Positions 53,967 through 62,889 are shown, numbered from the stretch's first letter. The stretch: DNA of 64,000 nt from Simonsiella sp051414845 (GCA_051414845.1 CP183313.1:1178001-1242000), one strand, 5' to 3'. Notes: generated from the letters alone by a model not told the origin. Numbers and translations are program-made.

Positions 53967-54277
53967 GTTTGGAATGGGTCGCAATTTAACTGGATTTAAC
54001 GATAAATGTCAAGAATGGTTTATTCTAATCTATAGAAGAACAAAAATTTTTGTTTAACTTAAATCTGAAGCTTTTCAGGCTGCCTGAAAATCTGGCATGA
54101 TGTGACTTTTGTTAATAAATTCAAACTATTGAAAAATGATTTTTAATAGTTTAATAGAATCATGGAGATAAGTCCAAGATGGCTTTTTATCCGACTTAAG
54201 CCCTTGCATTCATAACAAATTATTGTCTATAATCTGCTTCATATTCATTTCACAACGATGTTTTTAGGAGAACATAC
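53967..54277. other. Divergent intergenic region between metNIQ and Prx-Grx
   Basis: An AT-rich region with one DUS (54076-54089). It carries the presumed metN promoter on the minus strand and the Prx-Grx promoter near 54204-54233 on the plus strand. Confidence 0.6.
54204..54233 (+). promoter_or_regulatory. Candidate promoter of the Prx-Grx gene
   Basis: -35-like TTGCAT (54204-54209) and -10 TATAAT (54228-54233) with an 18-base spacer, about 45 bases before the ATG. A strong ribosome site AGGAGAAC follows. Confidence 0.5.
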
Positions 54278-55030
54278 ATGTCAGTACAAATCAAAACTGC
54301 ACAAGAATTAGAAGGTCAAAAAGTTCCTTCAGTTGTATTTCACACTCGCAAAGATGACGCATGGGTAGATGTTTCTACTGATGAATTGTTCAAAGGTAAA
54401 ACTGTTGCCGTATTCTCTTTGCCAGGTGCGTTTACACCAACTTGCTCTTCAACTCACTTGCCACGCTATAACGAATTGGCTAGCGAATTCAAAAAACGTG
54501 GCGTAGACGAAATCGTGTGTATTTCTGTAAACGATACATTTGTAATGAACGCATGGTTGGCTGACCAAGAAGCTGAAAACATTACTGTTATCCCTGATGG
54601 CAACGGCGAATTCTCTAAAGGCATGGGCATGTTGGTAAGCAAAGAGCAATTGGGCTTTGGTGACCGTTCATGGCGTTACTCTATGCTGGTTAAAGATGGA
54701 GTGATTGAAAAAATGTTCATCGAACCAGTTAAAGATGGCGACCCATTTGAAGTATCTGACGCAGACACCATGTTGAAATACATCGACTCAGCTTGGGTAC
54801 CACATGAGTCTGTGTCTATCATCACAAAACCAGGCTGCCAATTCTGCGCGAAAGCCAAAGCTTTGTTGAAAGAAAAAGGTTACGCGTTTGAAGAAATCGT
54901 ATTGGGTCGTGACGCCTCTATCACTTCAGTACGCGCGATTACTGGCAAAGCAACCGCACCACAAGTGTTCATCGGTGGTCAATACATCGGTGGCAACGAC
55001 GAGTTGGAAGAATACTTCGCCAAAAAATAA
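54278..55030 (+). CDS. Peroxiredoxin-glutaredoxin fusion
   Basis: A 250 aa hybrid enzyme that reduces hydrogen peroxide and organic peroxides with glutathione. Prx5-type domain (about 1-165) with peroxidatic C56 in PGAFTPTCSSTHLP, then glutaredoxin domain (about 178-250) with C187-Q-F-C190 in KPGCQFCAK and TAPQVFIGGQYIGG. Such fusions are known in Haemophilus and Neisseria. Codon use is notably biased toward T/A-ending codons compared with neighbours, as in highly expressed genes. Ended by a strong hairpin. Confidence 0.95.
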   Translation: MSVQIKTAQELEGQKVPSVVFHTRKDDAWVDVSTDELFKGKTVAVFSLPGAFTPTCSSTHLPRYNELASEFKKRGVDEIVCISVNDTFVMNAWLADQEAENITVIPDGNGEFSKGMGMLVSKEQLGFGDRSWRYSMLVKDGVIEKMFIEPVKDGDPFEVSDADTMLKYIDSAWVPHESVSIITKPGCQFCAKAKALLKEKGYAFEEIVLGRDASITSVRAITGKATAPQVFIGGQYIGGNDELEEYFAKK

Positions 55031-55113
55031 GTTGATTGATTAAAGCAACTTAAAATTCAAGTGGCGAGACAGTTTTCTCCTCCTTTTCTGGCTCGTCCCC
55101 TGGATAACCTTAC

Positions 55114-55167
55114 GGTTATTCAGGCAGCATAATTTATGAAGTTATGCTGCCTGAATAACCGATTTTT
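55114..55167 (+). terminator. Terminator with DUS-like arms after Prx-Grx
   Basis: 19-bp perfect stem (55114-55132 with 55142-55160) around a 9-base loop; the arms contain ATTCAGGCAGCATAA, a degenerate DUS. A T run (GATTTTT) follows. Confidence 0.85.
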
Positions 55168-55182
55168 CGTTTTCAGGCAGCA

Positions 55183-55287
55183 TATAGTAAATTAGTACAG
55201 AAATCTGCTGCGCTGCCAGCCCCCTTATGTACTCAATGTACACGGCAGGCATAGTCGTCTTGCATCTTTCTGTGTTAATTCACTATA
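55183..55287. mobile_element. Correia-like element, short form (105 bp)
   Basis: The ends TATAGTAAATTAGTACAG and CTGTGTTAATTCACTATA are inverted repeats. The interior CTTATGTACTCAATGTACACGG matches other copies. It separates Prx-Grx from the methyltransferase-like gene and ends 43 bases before its ATG. Confidence 0.8.
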
Positions 55288-55330
55288 GTTTGCGTTATGA
55301 TAACCGCGCTATTATTGATACAAATAACTT

Positions 55331-56068
55331 ATGCCCACACCATCGCCCTATTTCCAATGGCTGCAACAGAGCAACGTTGCGCCCACACTCGTCGCACACG
55401 AGCAGCCTTTTTTTCAGGCAGCCTCGATGTTGCGACGTGGCGATTGCGTGCTCAGTATAGACACACCGCCCAAATATTTTCAGGCAGCCTTATCCAACAA
55501 CGACATCCGTTTTATTCTACAAAATCAAAACATTCCAGCCGACATCATTGCCAACGCAGTACAAACCCCATGGCGCGACCACGAATTTGACACACTCATC
55601 GCCGCCCACCGCACCGATTGGCATAGCGGCAACGAAAATCTCGCTCTACTTGTCGAGTGGTATCGCATCACCAAGTCACAAGGCAAATTATTGCTAACCA
55701 CATTCAACCCACACACCTTATGCCGCATCGCTCACAGCGAACCCTCGCCGTTTGCCAACTTGGTTTCGCCCAAAAAACTCATTCAACAAGCCGAAAATTT
55801 AGGCTGGCAATTAGAGCAATGCCGCTTTTTATTGCACACGCCATTTTTCAGGCAACCTGAAAACACTGCCACCGCGCAGATAATCGACAAAATACTCGCA
55901 TTCAGTTTGCCACAAAGTGCCGCCGTTTATGGCTTAGTATTCAGCAAACCAACCGCTTGTCTCACGCCCAACCAAGCCATAAGTGACCCTACTTTTGCCC
56001 ATTTAACCCAACTCAATCTAGCGCAAAAAAATCTTTCAGGCAGCCTGAGACCTTTGCAAAAACCCTAG
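55331..56068 (+). CDS. Class I methyltransferase-like protein
   Basis: A 245 aa protein resembling SAM-dependent methyltransferases: acidic VLSIDTPP near 41, a middle EFDTLIAAHRTDW, and motif-III-like GKLLLTTFNPHTLCR near 117. The glycine-rich motif I is not evident, so activity is uncertain. The last residues SGSLRPLQKP come from a DUS and the left end of the IS5-type miniature element, which also supplies the stop; the native C-terminus may have been replaced. Confidence 0.65.
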   Translation: MPTPSPYFQWLQQSNVAPTLVAHEQPFFQAASMLRRGDCVLSIDTPPKYFQAALSNNDIRFILQNQNIPADIIANAVQTPWRDHEFDTLIAAHRTDWHSGNENLALLVEWYRITKSQGKLLLTTFNPHTLCRIAHSEPSPFANLVSPKKLIQQAENLGWQLEQCRFLLHTPFFRQPENTATAQIIDKILAFSLPQSAAVYGLVFSKPTACLTPNQAISDPTFAHLTQLNLAQKNLSGSLRPLQKP

Positions 56069-56181
56069 ATTTGAGCGCAGTTCAAAGCGATAGCATCGCA
56101 AAAAGCGCAGATAATAGATGAAGCTTTTGAGAAGCGCATCGCGAAGAAATGTGCCAAAGATAGGGATTTTGCAAAGATCTC
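56047..56181. mobile_element. Miniature element with IS5/IS1106-type ends (135 bp)
   Basis: Terminal repeats GAGACCTTTGCAAAAACCCTA and TAGGGATTTTGCAAAGATCTC are inverted with two mismatches over 21 bases. The interior matches 26207-26403 with a deletion. The outer ends resemble neisserial IS5-family (IS1106-like) insertion sequences. Confidence 0.8.
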
Positions 56182-56226
56182 AACCTGAAAGAAAATGAAC
56201 AAAACTATTTATAAGCAGCCAAAACC

Positions 56227-57897
56227 ATGCCAATCCAAGAAAACCAAGCCGCCCAAGCCGTTTATCAACTGTTTCACAGCATTGAACCCACCGCCGCCGA
56301 CATCGTTGCCCCCTTTCTAACGCGCCTGTTCCAAGCGCAAGAAGAAGGGCACAGTTTTATCTATGTCAGCGCAGATGAAAGCGCGCAACTGGCGCAAGCG
56401 CAACCATTTGTTGCTACACACAACGCGCCCTTAATTCTGCAACAACGCCGCCTATTTCTCGCCAAATATCATCAACAAGAGCAGCAGTTAGCACAAGAAA
56501 TTGAACGTATTAGCGCGCAAAAACTGCCCGAACCCACCCCACAAATGCGTACGCAACTCGCCTTATGGTTTTCCGATTCAGGCAGCCAAGACCAGCAAGC
56601 CGCTGCCGCACTCGCACTCATTTCGCCATTTATGCTCATCAGTGGTGGGCCAGGTACAGGCAAAACCACTACCGTCGCCAAATTGCTCGCCCTACTCTGC
56701 CAAACCGATTTCAGGCTGCCTGAAATCCGCCTAGCCGCACCCACAGGCAAAGCCGCCGCACGCATGACCGAAGCACTCAAAAATGCCGTTCAACACATTC
56801 CCGATTTAGATTCAAAAATTTACCAACATCTCAATCAATTAAGCGCGCAAACCGTGCACCGTTTGCTCGGTTTAACCCCGCCGCAAATGCAGCCACGCCA
56901 TCATGCACAAAACCCGATTCATGCCGATATTTTGCTTTTGGACGAAGCGTCCATGTTGGACAACGAATTACTTTGCCAACTCTTGCGCGCCGTGCCATCA
57001 CATTGTCGCGTGATTTTACTGGGCGACGCTAATCAATTACCCGCCGTTGGCATGGGTGCAATACTCAACGCGTTCAACCAAGCACCGCCGCTCAAAATCC
57101 AGCAAAATCAACTAATTGCCACACTTTTGACACAACGAATACAGCCACAAAATCTTGCTCAACAACACGCCCGTCTCACCATCAGCCACCGCTTCAACGC
57201 CGAAAGCGGCATTGGACAACTGGCGTATGCCGTATTAGCAGGCGAAGCGGAATACGCATGGGCGCAATTTAGCGCGTTCCCTGGGCAGCTCCATCACGAA
57301 ACCGCCACCATCGCCAACATCGCCACGCAACTGTACCAACAACATAGCGAATATTGGCAAGCCATTGCGCAAAACAATATTCAGGCAGCCTTTACCCAAT
57401 TAAGCCAACTCATTATCTTGACCGCCACGCGCCAAGACTCAGAGCAGCTTAACCAAGCCTACCATAAAATTTTGCAGAAAAATCAAATTATTGGCGAAGC
57501 GCAACATTACGCAGGACAAGTGATTATGATAAGCCGCAACGACCACGCACAAAAACTCTACAACGGCGACATTGGCATTATTCATCAACACGAAAATCAT
57601 CTCGTTGCCAGCTTTTTAACAGGCGACAACTTACGCCAAGTCCCAGCCAACCGCCTGCCAGAACACGAAAACGCCTTCGCCATGACCGTACACAAAAGCC
57701 AAGGCTCGGAATACCAAAGCGTGTGGTTTATTGCGCCCAGCCAAGCTACCAACAGCAACCGCGCCCTACTCTACACCGCCATCACTCGCGCCAAAAGCCA
57801 GTTTACCTATTTCGGCAACTTCGCCAGCTTTCAGGCAGCCTGCACGCAACAAGACAATCGTCGCAGCGCACTAGCCGATTATCTATTTAGAGCATAA
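56227..57897 (+). CDS. recD: Exodeoxyribonuclease V alpha subunit
   Basis: RecD (556 aa) is the 5'-3' helicase of RecBCD. It has Walker A GGPGTGKTTT near 140, AAPTGKAAARMTEAL, motif II LLLDEASMLDNEL, GDANQLPAVGMGA, and the C-terminal FAMTVHKSQGSEYQSVWF and LLYTAITRAKSQF. A DUS is translated between motifs I and Ia (FRLPEIR). The gene follows the miniature element and is ended by a hairpin at 57914. Confidence 0.95.
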   Translation: MPIQENQAAQAVYQLFHSIEPTAADIVAPFLTRLFQAQEEGHSFIYVSADESAQLAQAQPFVATHNAPLILQQRRLFLAKYHQQEQQLAQEIERISAQKLPEPTPQMRTQLALWFSDSGSQDQQAAAALALISPFMLISGGPGTGKTTTVAKLLALLCQTDFRLPEIRLAAPTGKAAARMTEALKNAVQHIPDLDSKIYQHLNQLSAQTVHRLLGLTPPQMQPRHHAQNPIHADILLLDEASMLDNELLCQLLRAVPSHCRVILLGDANQLPAVGMGAILNAFNQAPPLKIQQNQLIATLLTQRIQPQNLAQQHARLTISHRFNAESGIGQLAYAVLAGEAEYAWAQFSAFPGQLHHETATIANIATQLYQQHSEYWQAIAQNNIQAAFTQLSQLIILTATRQDSEQLNQAYHKILQKNQIIGEAQHYAGQVIMISRNDHAQKLYNGDIGIIHQHENHLVASFLTGDNLRQVPANRLPEHENAFAMTVHKSQGSEYQSVWFIAPSQATNSNRALLYTAITRAKSQFTYFGNFASFQAACTQQDNRRSALADYLFRA

Positions 57898-57913
57898 CTA
57901 TTTGTTTATAAAG

Positions 57914-57942
57914 AAATGTCGGATACACAATATCCGACATTT
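57914..57942 (+). terminator. Terminator of recD
   Basis: 12-bp perfect stem AAATGTCGGATA / TATCCGACATTT, followed by TTTT. Confidence 0.85.
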
Positions 57943-58048
57943 TTTGGGCTAAAACATTTTCCGTCAATAGTAGGTCGGATTCTCGAATCTGACACTTGGA
58001 TAATGTGCCTGTTATCATGAAAAATCATCAACCACAAATAGCCAACAA

Positions 58049-58155
58049 TATAGTCGCTTAAAATAAAAATAGGACAAGGCGGCAACGTCCGCCGCGTACA
58101 TCTAGTACATAAGGACGTTGACAACACAGTAGTATTTTTATTTTAAGCGACTATA
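58049..58155. mobile_element. Correia-like element, short form (107 bp)
   Basis: The ends TATAGTCGCTTAAAAT and ATTTTAAGCGACTATA are perfect inverted repeats, the best-preserved pair in the window. The interior is ACAAGGCGGCAACGTCCGCC, then GTACATCTAGTACATAAGG. Confidence 0.9.
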
Positions 58156-58281
58156 AAATTTCAGGCAGCTTGAAACATCTCTTCAAAATGCAAAAATCGC
58201 ATAAGACACAGAAGCAAAAAATCTTTCAGTTCAAATGTTAAATTGTGTATGCTATGGCAAAAATCGACCACGAATCTCATC

Positions 58282-59076
58282 ATGCACACACTAGAAATCC
58301 AAAATATATCATTAGGTTATCAACAAAATGGCGCACTCAAAACCATTTTGCACGATTTCAATTTGAACATTCAAGCTGGCGAATTGGTAAGTTTGCTCGG
58401 CGCGAGTGGCGTGGGCAAATCGTCGCTGCTGCGCGTGTTGGCTGGGCTAAATAAGCCTTTGTCGGGACAAGTGAAATTGTTTGGCGAATCGCTGACGAAA
58501 CCGCATCCGCGTGTCGGATTTATGTTTCAGAGCGCGGCGTTGTTGCCGTGGCTGAATGTGCGTGAGAATGTGGCGTTTGGTTTAGATTTCAAACATCAGC
58601 CGAAAATCAGTAAAGATGAACAAAATCAACGTATTGGCGCGGCTTTGCAAGAAGTGGGCTTGGCGCATGCGGCAAATAAATTTCCGTCTGAATTGTCGGG
58701 CGGTATGGCGCAACGGGCGGCGTTGGCGCGTGGCATTGTGCGCCAACCGCAGGTTCTGCTGCTAGATGAGCCATTTTCAGCATTAGATGCCGTGATTCGT
58801 GAACAAATGCAAACGATGTTGCGCCAAATCGTGCAACATCACAACACGGCGGCAATGATGGTTACGCACGATATTGACGAGGCGTTGCTGGTGTCGGACA
58901 AGATTGTTTTGGTTGGCAACAATGGGCGAATCGCCGGCATGTGGCAGCCTAAAATTCCATTTCCGCGTACAATAAGATTGCAAGAATTGAGCGCATTACA
59001 CAATGAAATTATGCAAACGCTGTATTCGGCACAACAATACGCTGAACAAGCGAAAACGGTGGAGTTTGTAATTTGA
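58282..59076 (+). CDS. ABC transporter ATPase (nitrate/taurine/sulfonate type)
   Basis: A 264 aa ATPase of the SsuB/TauB/NrtD group. Walker A GASGVGKSS at 40-48, Q-loop FMFQSAALLPWLN, signature LSGGMAQRAALARG, Walker B LLLDEPFSALD, switch His in MVTHDIDEAL. It probably works with the binding lipoprotein at 59993-61159, but no permease gene is visible nearby. The ATG at 58282 is preferred over one 13 codons upstream. Confidence 0.88.
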   Translation: MHTLEIQNISLGYQQNGALKTILHDFNLNIQAGELVSLLGASGVGKSSLLRVLAGLNKPLSGQVKLFGESLTKPHPRVGFMFQSAALLPWLNVRENVAFGLDFKHQPKISKDEQNQRIGAALQEVGLAHAANKFPSELSGGMAQRAALARGIVRQPQVLLLDEPFSALDAVIREQMQTMLRQIVQHHNTAAMMVTHDIDEALLVSDKIVLVGNNGRIAGMWQPKIPFPRTIRLQELSALHNEIMQTLYSAQQYAEQAKTVEFVI

Positions 59077-59140
59077 GTTTTACTGCCTTACGGCATGCTG
59101 TTTTGTTGCCTGAAATCTTTACAAAATTCACTACATCGTC

Positions 59141-59281
59141 ATTCCCGCGTAGGCGGGAATCCAACGCTGAGCAACAGCATATGATATTTTATGTTCGAAT
59201 TTTTGAGTTCAAGATTTTGAATTTCCAGCATTAAATAAAGATTACCCAAACCGAGCGTTGGATTCCCGCCTACGCGAGAAT
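59141..59281. mobile_element. dRS3-bounded repeat element (141 bp), inverse of 51142-51280
   Basis: ATTCCCGCGTAGGCGGGAAT (59141-59160) and ATTCCCGCCTACGCGAGAAT (59262-59281). The interior reads as the reverse complement of the 51142 copy (CCAACGCTGAG, GATTTTGAATTTCCAGCATT, GATTACCCAAACC). Confidence 0.85.
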
Positions 59282-59333
59282 AACGTGCGTTATTTTCAGG
59301 CTGCCTGAAACGAAGTTTAGCGTAGCTAAAATC

Positions 59334-59663
59334 TCAATGCCCTGTTTTTGAAAACAGGTTAATCACAATCACGCCACCAACAATCATCGCCATACCCAAA
59401 ATTGCTGCTAAATCAGGCTTTTGTCCGAAAATTGTCCAGCCAATCAAGGCTGTAGCGACGATGCCTACGCCCGACCAAATCGCATAAACAATGCCAACAG
59501 GCAACACGCGAAACACCAGCGACACGAGATAAAACGCCACGCCGAACGCCAACATTGCCGCGAGCGTGGGCGCGAGTTTGGTAAAGCCGTCGCTGTGTTT
59601 GAGCATGGTTGTGCCGAAAATTTCGCAAGCGATGGAAATGGCTAATAAAATCCAATGGTTCAT
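59334..59663 (-). CDS. EmrE-like small multidrug resistance protein
   Basis: A 109 aa four-helix SMR transporter, close to EmrE: essential membrane glutamate E14, the middle PVGIVYAIWSGVGIVATALIG (segments of residues 56-76) and C-terminal GVIVINLFS. It exports cationic compounds using protons as a dimer. It is divergent from the binding-lipoprotein gene and is convergent with the ABC ATPase across the dRS3 element. Confidence 0.9.
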   Translation of the reverse strand: MNHWILLAISIACEIFGTTMLKHSDGFTKLAPTLAAMLAFGVAFYLVSLVFRVLPVGIVYAIWSGVGIVATALIGWTIFGQKPDLAAILGMAMIVGGVIVINLFSKTGH

Positions 59664-59992
59664 TTTTTTGTATCCTGAAAATTTGAAAGACGCGATTTTA
59701 ATGTTTTTTGATTAAAAATCATAGCCTTGACAGTTTTGCAAATTTGGGCGTAAAGGCGTTGTCAAGCAGCCTGAAAATGTTGATTTATCATGAATCCGTC
59801 CCCTCCCCCGTCTCCAACGGGGGAGGGCTAGGGTAGGGGAAAATCTCCGCAAAAATAGCGAGTTGTGGTACGCAACGCCCCCTACCCTAACCCTGTCCCG
59901 CGAAAGGGAGAGGCGACAGTTTTCAGGTAGCCTGCACTTTTTCAGGTAGCCCAAAAATTCATAATTCATCAAATTTAAAAAGAAAAAACATC
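59664..59992. other. Divergent intergenic region with a hairpin repeat
   Basis: It contains the C/G-rich hairpin repeat (59795-59920), one DUS-like copy (GCAGCCTGAAAATG), and two AGGTAGCC pieces (59925-59954) of the AGGCTACC dialect. An AT-rich stretch precedes the lipoprotein gene. No gene is seen. Confidence 0.7.
59795..59920. repeat. C-rich/G-rich hairpin repeat
   Basis: CCCTCCCCCGTCTCCAACGG then GGAGGGCTAGGGTAGGGG, facing CCCCCTACCCTAACCCTG and AAAGGGAGAGGCGACAG. Confidence 0.75.
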
Positions 59993-61159
59993 ATGCACAC
60001 ACGACGCGATTTTCTCAGATTAACCGCCCTGTTTAGCGCGACTGCCGCGCTGCCCCTGTTGCAAGCCTGTGGCAAACGCGCTGCCATGCAGCCGAATGCG
60101 CCGCTCACGATTGGTTATTTACCGATTTTAGACGCTGCGCCTTTGCTCGTTGCGCACGGTAACAATCTGTTTCAACAGCATAATGTGGAAACGGTCAAGC
60201 CTGTTTTGTTCCGCTCGTGGGCAAGTTTGGTGGAGGCATTTTTGAGTGGGCAGGTTAATTTGATTCATGTGCTGTCGCCGATGAGCGTGTGGATGCGCTA
60301 CGGCAGTCGTGCGCCTGTGCGTGCGCTGATGTGGAATCACACCTGCGGTTCGGCTTTGACGGTTCGCTCTGAAATCAATCAAGTGGCGAATTTATCGGGG
60401 AAAACGGTGGCGATTCCGTTTTGGTATTCGGTGCATAATGTGGTGGTGCAACAGGTTTTGCGGCAGGCTGGTTTGCAGATTGTGGAGAAAAATCCGCAGC
60501 AAAATCAAGTACGTTTAACCGTAATGCCGCCCTCTGACATGGTGGTGGCGTTGGCGGCGAAACAGATTGCGGGTTTTATCGTTGCCGAGCCGTTTAATGC
60601 GCTGGCGGAGGCGAAGGGCGTGGGCAAAATTTTGCGTTTTTCGGGCGATATTTGGCGCGAACACGCTTGCTGCCTGACGATGATGCACGACCACGACATC
60701 AACACGCGCCCGGATTGGGTGCAAAATGTGATTAACGCGCTGGTTCAGGCTGCCGCGTTTGCCAAGCACAATCGCGTGGAAACCGCAGAATTGTTGGCAA
60801 AACAAGGTATTAACAAATACACGCCACACGATGTGAAAGTGTTGCGAAACGTGTTGCAGCCCGAACCCGTGCAATGGGCAAAATACGAGCGCGATGGCGC
60901 AATCCGCCATGCCGATTGGCAACAAAAACGCATTGATTTTCAACCCTTTCCGTTTCAATCGTACAGCGAATTGCTGATTAAATTGCTCAAAGAAACACAT
61001 TTGGCTGGCGTGAACACGTTTTTGCAAGATGTGGAGCCTGAAATCGCGTCCAAAGAATTGTTTGACACGCGTTTTGTGGAAAAAGCCTTGCAACAGCATG
61101 ATTTGATGAAACAATTTGGTTTGAGCAGTTTGCAGCGCGTGGAGCAGTTTGAGATTTGA
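59993..61159 (+). CDS. Tat-exported ABC substrate-binding lipoprotein (NrtA/SsuA-like)
   Basis: A 388 aa binding protein with both a twin-arginine signal (RRDFLRL at 4-10) and a lipobox LQAC (C26), then a NMT1/THI5-NrtA-like domain: IGYLPILDAAPLLVAHG near 39, SGKTVAIPFWYSVHN near 131, IAGFIVAEPFNALAE near 195. The Tat route suggests a folded or cofactor-bearing form. Its likely ATPase is at 58282; the permease is missing from the window. The ligand is unknown. Confidence 0.85.
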   Translation: MHTRRDFLRLTALFSATAALPLLQACGKRAAMQPNAPLTIGYLPILDAAPLLVAHGNNLFQQHNVETVKPVLFRSWASLVEAFLSGQVNLIHVLSPMSVWMRYGSRAPVRALMWNHTCGSALTVRSEINQVANLSGKTVAIPFWYSVHNVVVQQVLRQAGLQIVEKNPQQNQVRLTVMPPSDMVVALAAKQIAGFIVAEPFNALAEAKGVGKILRFSGDIWREHACCLTMMHDHDINTRPDWVQNVINALVQAAAFAKHNRVETAELLAKQGINKYTPHDVKVLRNVLQPEPVQWAKYERDGAIRHADWQQKRIDFQPFPFQSYSELLIKLLKETHLAGVNTFLQDVEPEIASKELFDTRFVEKALQQHDLMKQFGLSSLQRVEQFEI

Positions 61160-61214
61160 GTTTTGGGCAATTTCAGGCAGCCTTTCATTACCCTACAAAA
61201 TAAAAAACATCATC

Positions 61215-61300
61215 ATTCCCGCGTAGACGGGAATCCAACGTTGCGTTAAACAAACTGTTGTTTCTTAAAGTTAAAAATGGATTCCCTCCTACGCGGGAAT
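61215..61300. mobile_element. dRS3-like inverted-repeat element (86 bp)
   Basis: ATTCCCGCGTAGACGGGAAT (61215-61234) and ATTCCCTCCTACGCGGGAAT (61281-61300) bracket 46 AT-rich bases. Confidence 0.75.
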
Positions 61301-61401
61301 GACGACAATTTTTCTGTTTCAGTCAGCTTATTTCAGTTTTGTAGGGTAGTGAAAGGCAGCCTGAAAAAATAAGGGGGAACCAATCTTGTCCCCCCACACG
61401 A

Positions 61402-61902
61402 TTACACCACTTCCAGCCAATCGCGATCTTGCAACGCACCCAGCGCAATTTGATGAATCAATTCACTGGGCGCGGTGCAAAGCTGCGACAACACGCGCAC
61501 ACGATAATCTTTGGCAAAAGGCGACAAAGCCGTATGCGTAACACAATTTTGGGTCATGATGCCGCAAATATCCACTTGCTCAATGCCATTTTCTTGCAAA
61601 ATATCAATCAGATTGGTGTTTAAGAAACTGTCGGCATGGGCTTTTTGCACCAACGGTTTGTCCGCCAACAAAGCGGCAACCGAATCATGCAATGCCGCAC
61701 CGTGCGAACCTTTGGCAAACAAAGGATAATCTGCCGCCATCAAATGCTGCACGCCAATCACCAGTTGCCCTTGCGTGCAGGCAGCCTGAATGTGGTCGGC
61801 AATGTTTTGCGCCACATTGTCCACATTAAATTGGTCAAATTTACCGTTTGCGCTGGAAAAATATTCGTTTTGTACATCAATCACGAGTAAAGCGGTTTTC
61901 AT
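61402..61902 (-). CDS. Isochorismatase-family cysteine hydrolase
   Basis: A 166 aa hydrolase with the catalytic triad D9 (LLVIDVQNEYF), K87 and C120 (GIMTQNCVTHTA), and the family's cis-peptide region before C120. Members hydrolyse nicotinamide, isochorismate and other amides; the short form suggests a YcaC/YecD-like enzyme. The substrate is unknown. It precedes the MBL-fold gene's stop by 29 bases in the same orientation. Confidence 0.88.
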   Translation of the reverse strand: MKTALLVIDVQNEYFSSANGKFDQFNVDNVAQNIADHIQAACTQGQLVIGVQHLMAADYPLFAKGSHGAALHDSVAALLADKPLVQKAHADSFLNTNLIDILQENGIEQVDICGIMTQNCVTHTALSPFAKDYRVRVLSQLCTAPSELIHQIALGALQDRDWLEVV

Positions 61903-61931
61903 GTTTTATGCCTTATATTTGGGTAAAAGAT

Positions 61932-62780
61932 TTATTTTAAATTAACGATTTCGCCATCTTTGGGAATGATGACTTTGTCTTGGATTTTTTCGCCAATCAC
62001 AAATTTACGCATATCATCGCGCGTTATGGCAGTGTGATTGACCGTATCCATGTGAACCGTGATGATTTTGGCTTTGGGTGCAACTTGGGTGGCTTTCAGC
62101 ACATCGGGCAAGCCCATAATAATGCTGTCAGCAATGCCGTTAATTCGCGCATAGCCCGTGTTCATAATCAAATAATCGGGATTGAATTTGTGTAAGGCTT
62201 TGTTCACATCGGCAGTCCAAACCGTGTCGCCCATGATGTAAGCCGTTGCATGACCGTCTTTTTTCATGACCACGCCCATGGCTTCGCCCAATAATTTGGC
62301 AAGTTGCGGATTGGCATACATTTCAATCGTGCCGTGCGAACCGCCTGTTTTATGCAATTCCACGCCATTGAAAACCGCTTTACCGTTAATCACTTGCACA
62401 TTTTTGAAACCTTGTGAACGAATTAACTGGGCATCGTCTTCATGTTGCGTGAAAATGGGCAAATGTTTGGGAATGGCATTTTGTGCGGCTTTGTCCCAAT
62501 GGTCTTCATGGGTGTGGGTAACAATGACCGCGTCCACGCCTTTGACAATTTCGCGTTCGGACATGGGCAAATCCACGAGCGGTTGGCGCAAATGGCTGTT
62601 GAACGTGCCGTCAAAACCCGACATCGCGCCTTTTTTGGCGAAAAATGGGTCAATCAGGAAAGTTTGTCCTGCATATTCCACTTTGGCGGTGGCATTGCGA
62701 ATGTGTTGATAGCTGTCCGCCCAAGCATTCAGGCTGCCTGAAAACAAAATGGCGGCAAAAGCGATTGGTGCAAATTTCAT
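61932..62780 (-). CDS. Secreted MBL-fold metallohydrolase (UPF0173-like)
   Basis: A 282 aa periplasmic hydrolase with a signal peptide (1-21) whose end LFSGSLNAWA is encoded by a DUS. Metal ligands THTHEDH at 88-94 (HxHxDH), a later GSHG, GDTVW and the C-terminal HMDTVNH follow the metallo-beta-lactamase fold. It resembles UPF0173/YtkL-like proteins more than true beta-lactamases. The substrate is unknown. Divergent from the broken Lrp gene. Confidence 0.85.
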   Translation of the reverse strand: MKFAPIAFAAILFSGSLNAWADSYQHIRNATAKVEYAGQTFLIDPFFAKKGAMSGFDGTFNSHLRQPLVDLPMSEREIVKGVDAVIVTHTHEDHWDKAAQNAIPKHLPIFTQHEDDAQLIRSQGFKNVQVINGKAVFNGVELHKTGGSHGTIEMYANPQLAKLLGEAMGVVMKKDGHATAYIMGDTVWTADVNKALHKFNPDYLIMNTGYARINGIADSIIMGLPDVLKATQVAPKAKIITVHMDTVNHTAITRDDMRKFVIGEKIQDKVIIPKDGEIVNLK

Positions 62781-62889
62781 TTTGCATTTTCCCTATTGAT
62801 TTAAAAAAACAAAATTGTAGCCGTGCCAATCATCTGTTTACAGCGTAAAATCCACGAAATCATCGCCCAAAACAGAGAAATTGTAAGAA

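Larger units (their letters stand above)
57898..58281. other. Intergenic region between recD and the ABC ATPase
   Basis: It holds the recD terminator, a further GTCGGAT/ATCTGAC repeat piece (57969-57992), a Correia-like element and a DUS-like TTTCAGGCAGCTTGAAA. An AT-rich stretch precedes the ABC gene. A 73-codon frame in this region runs mainly over the Correia-like element and is not a gene. Confidence 0.75.

Noticed and set aside
57906..58127. 73-codon open frame on the minus strand after recD
   Set aside because: It mostly covers the Correia-like element at 58049-58155; the similar 65-codon frame at 34821-35018 arises from another copy of the same element.
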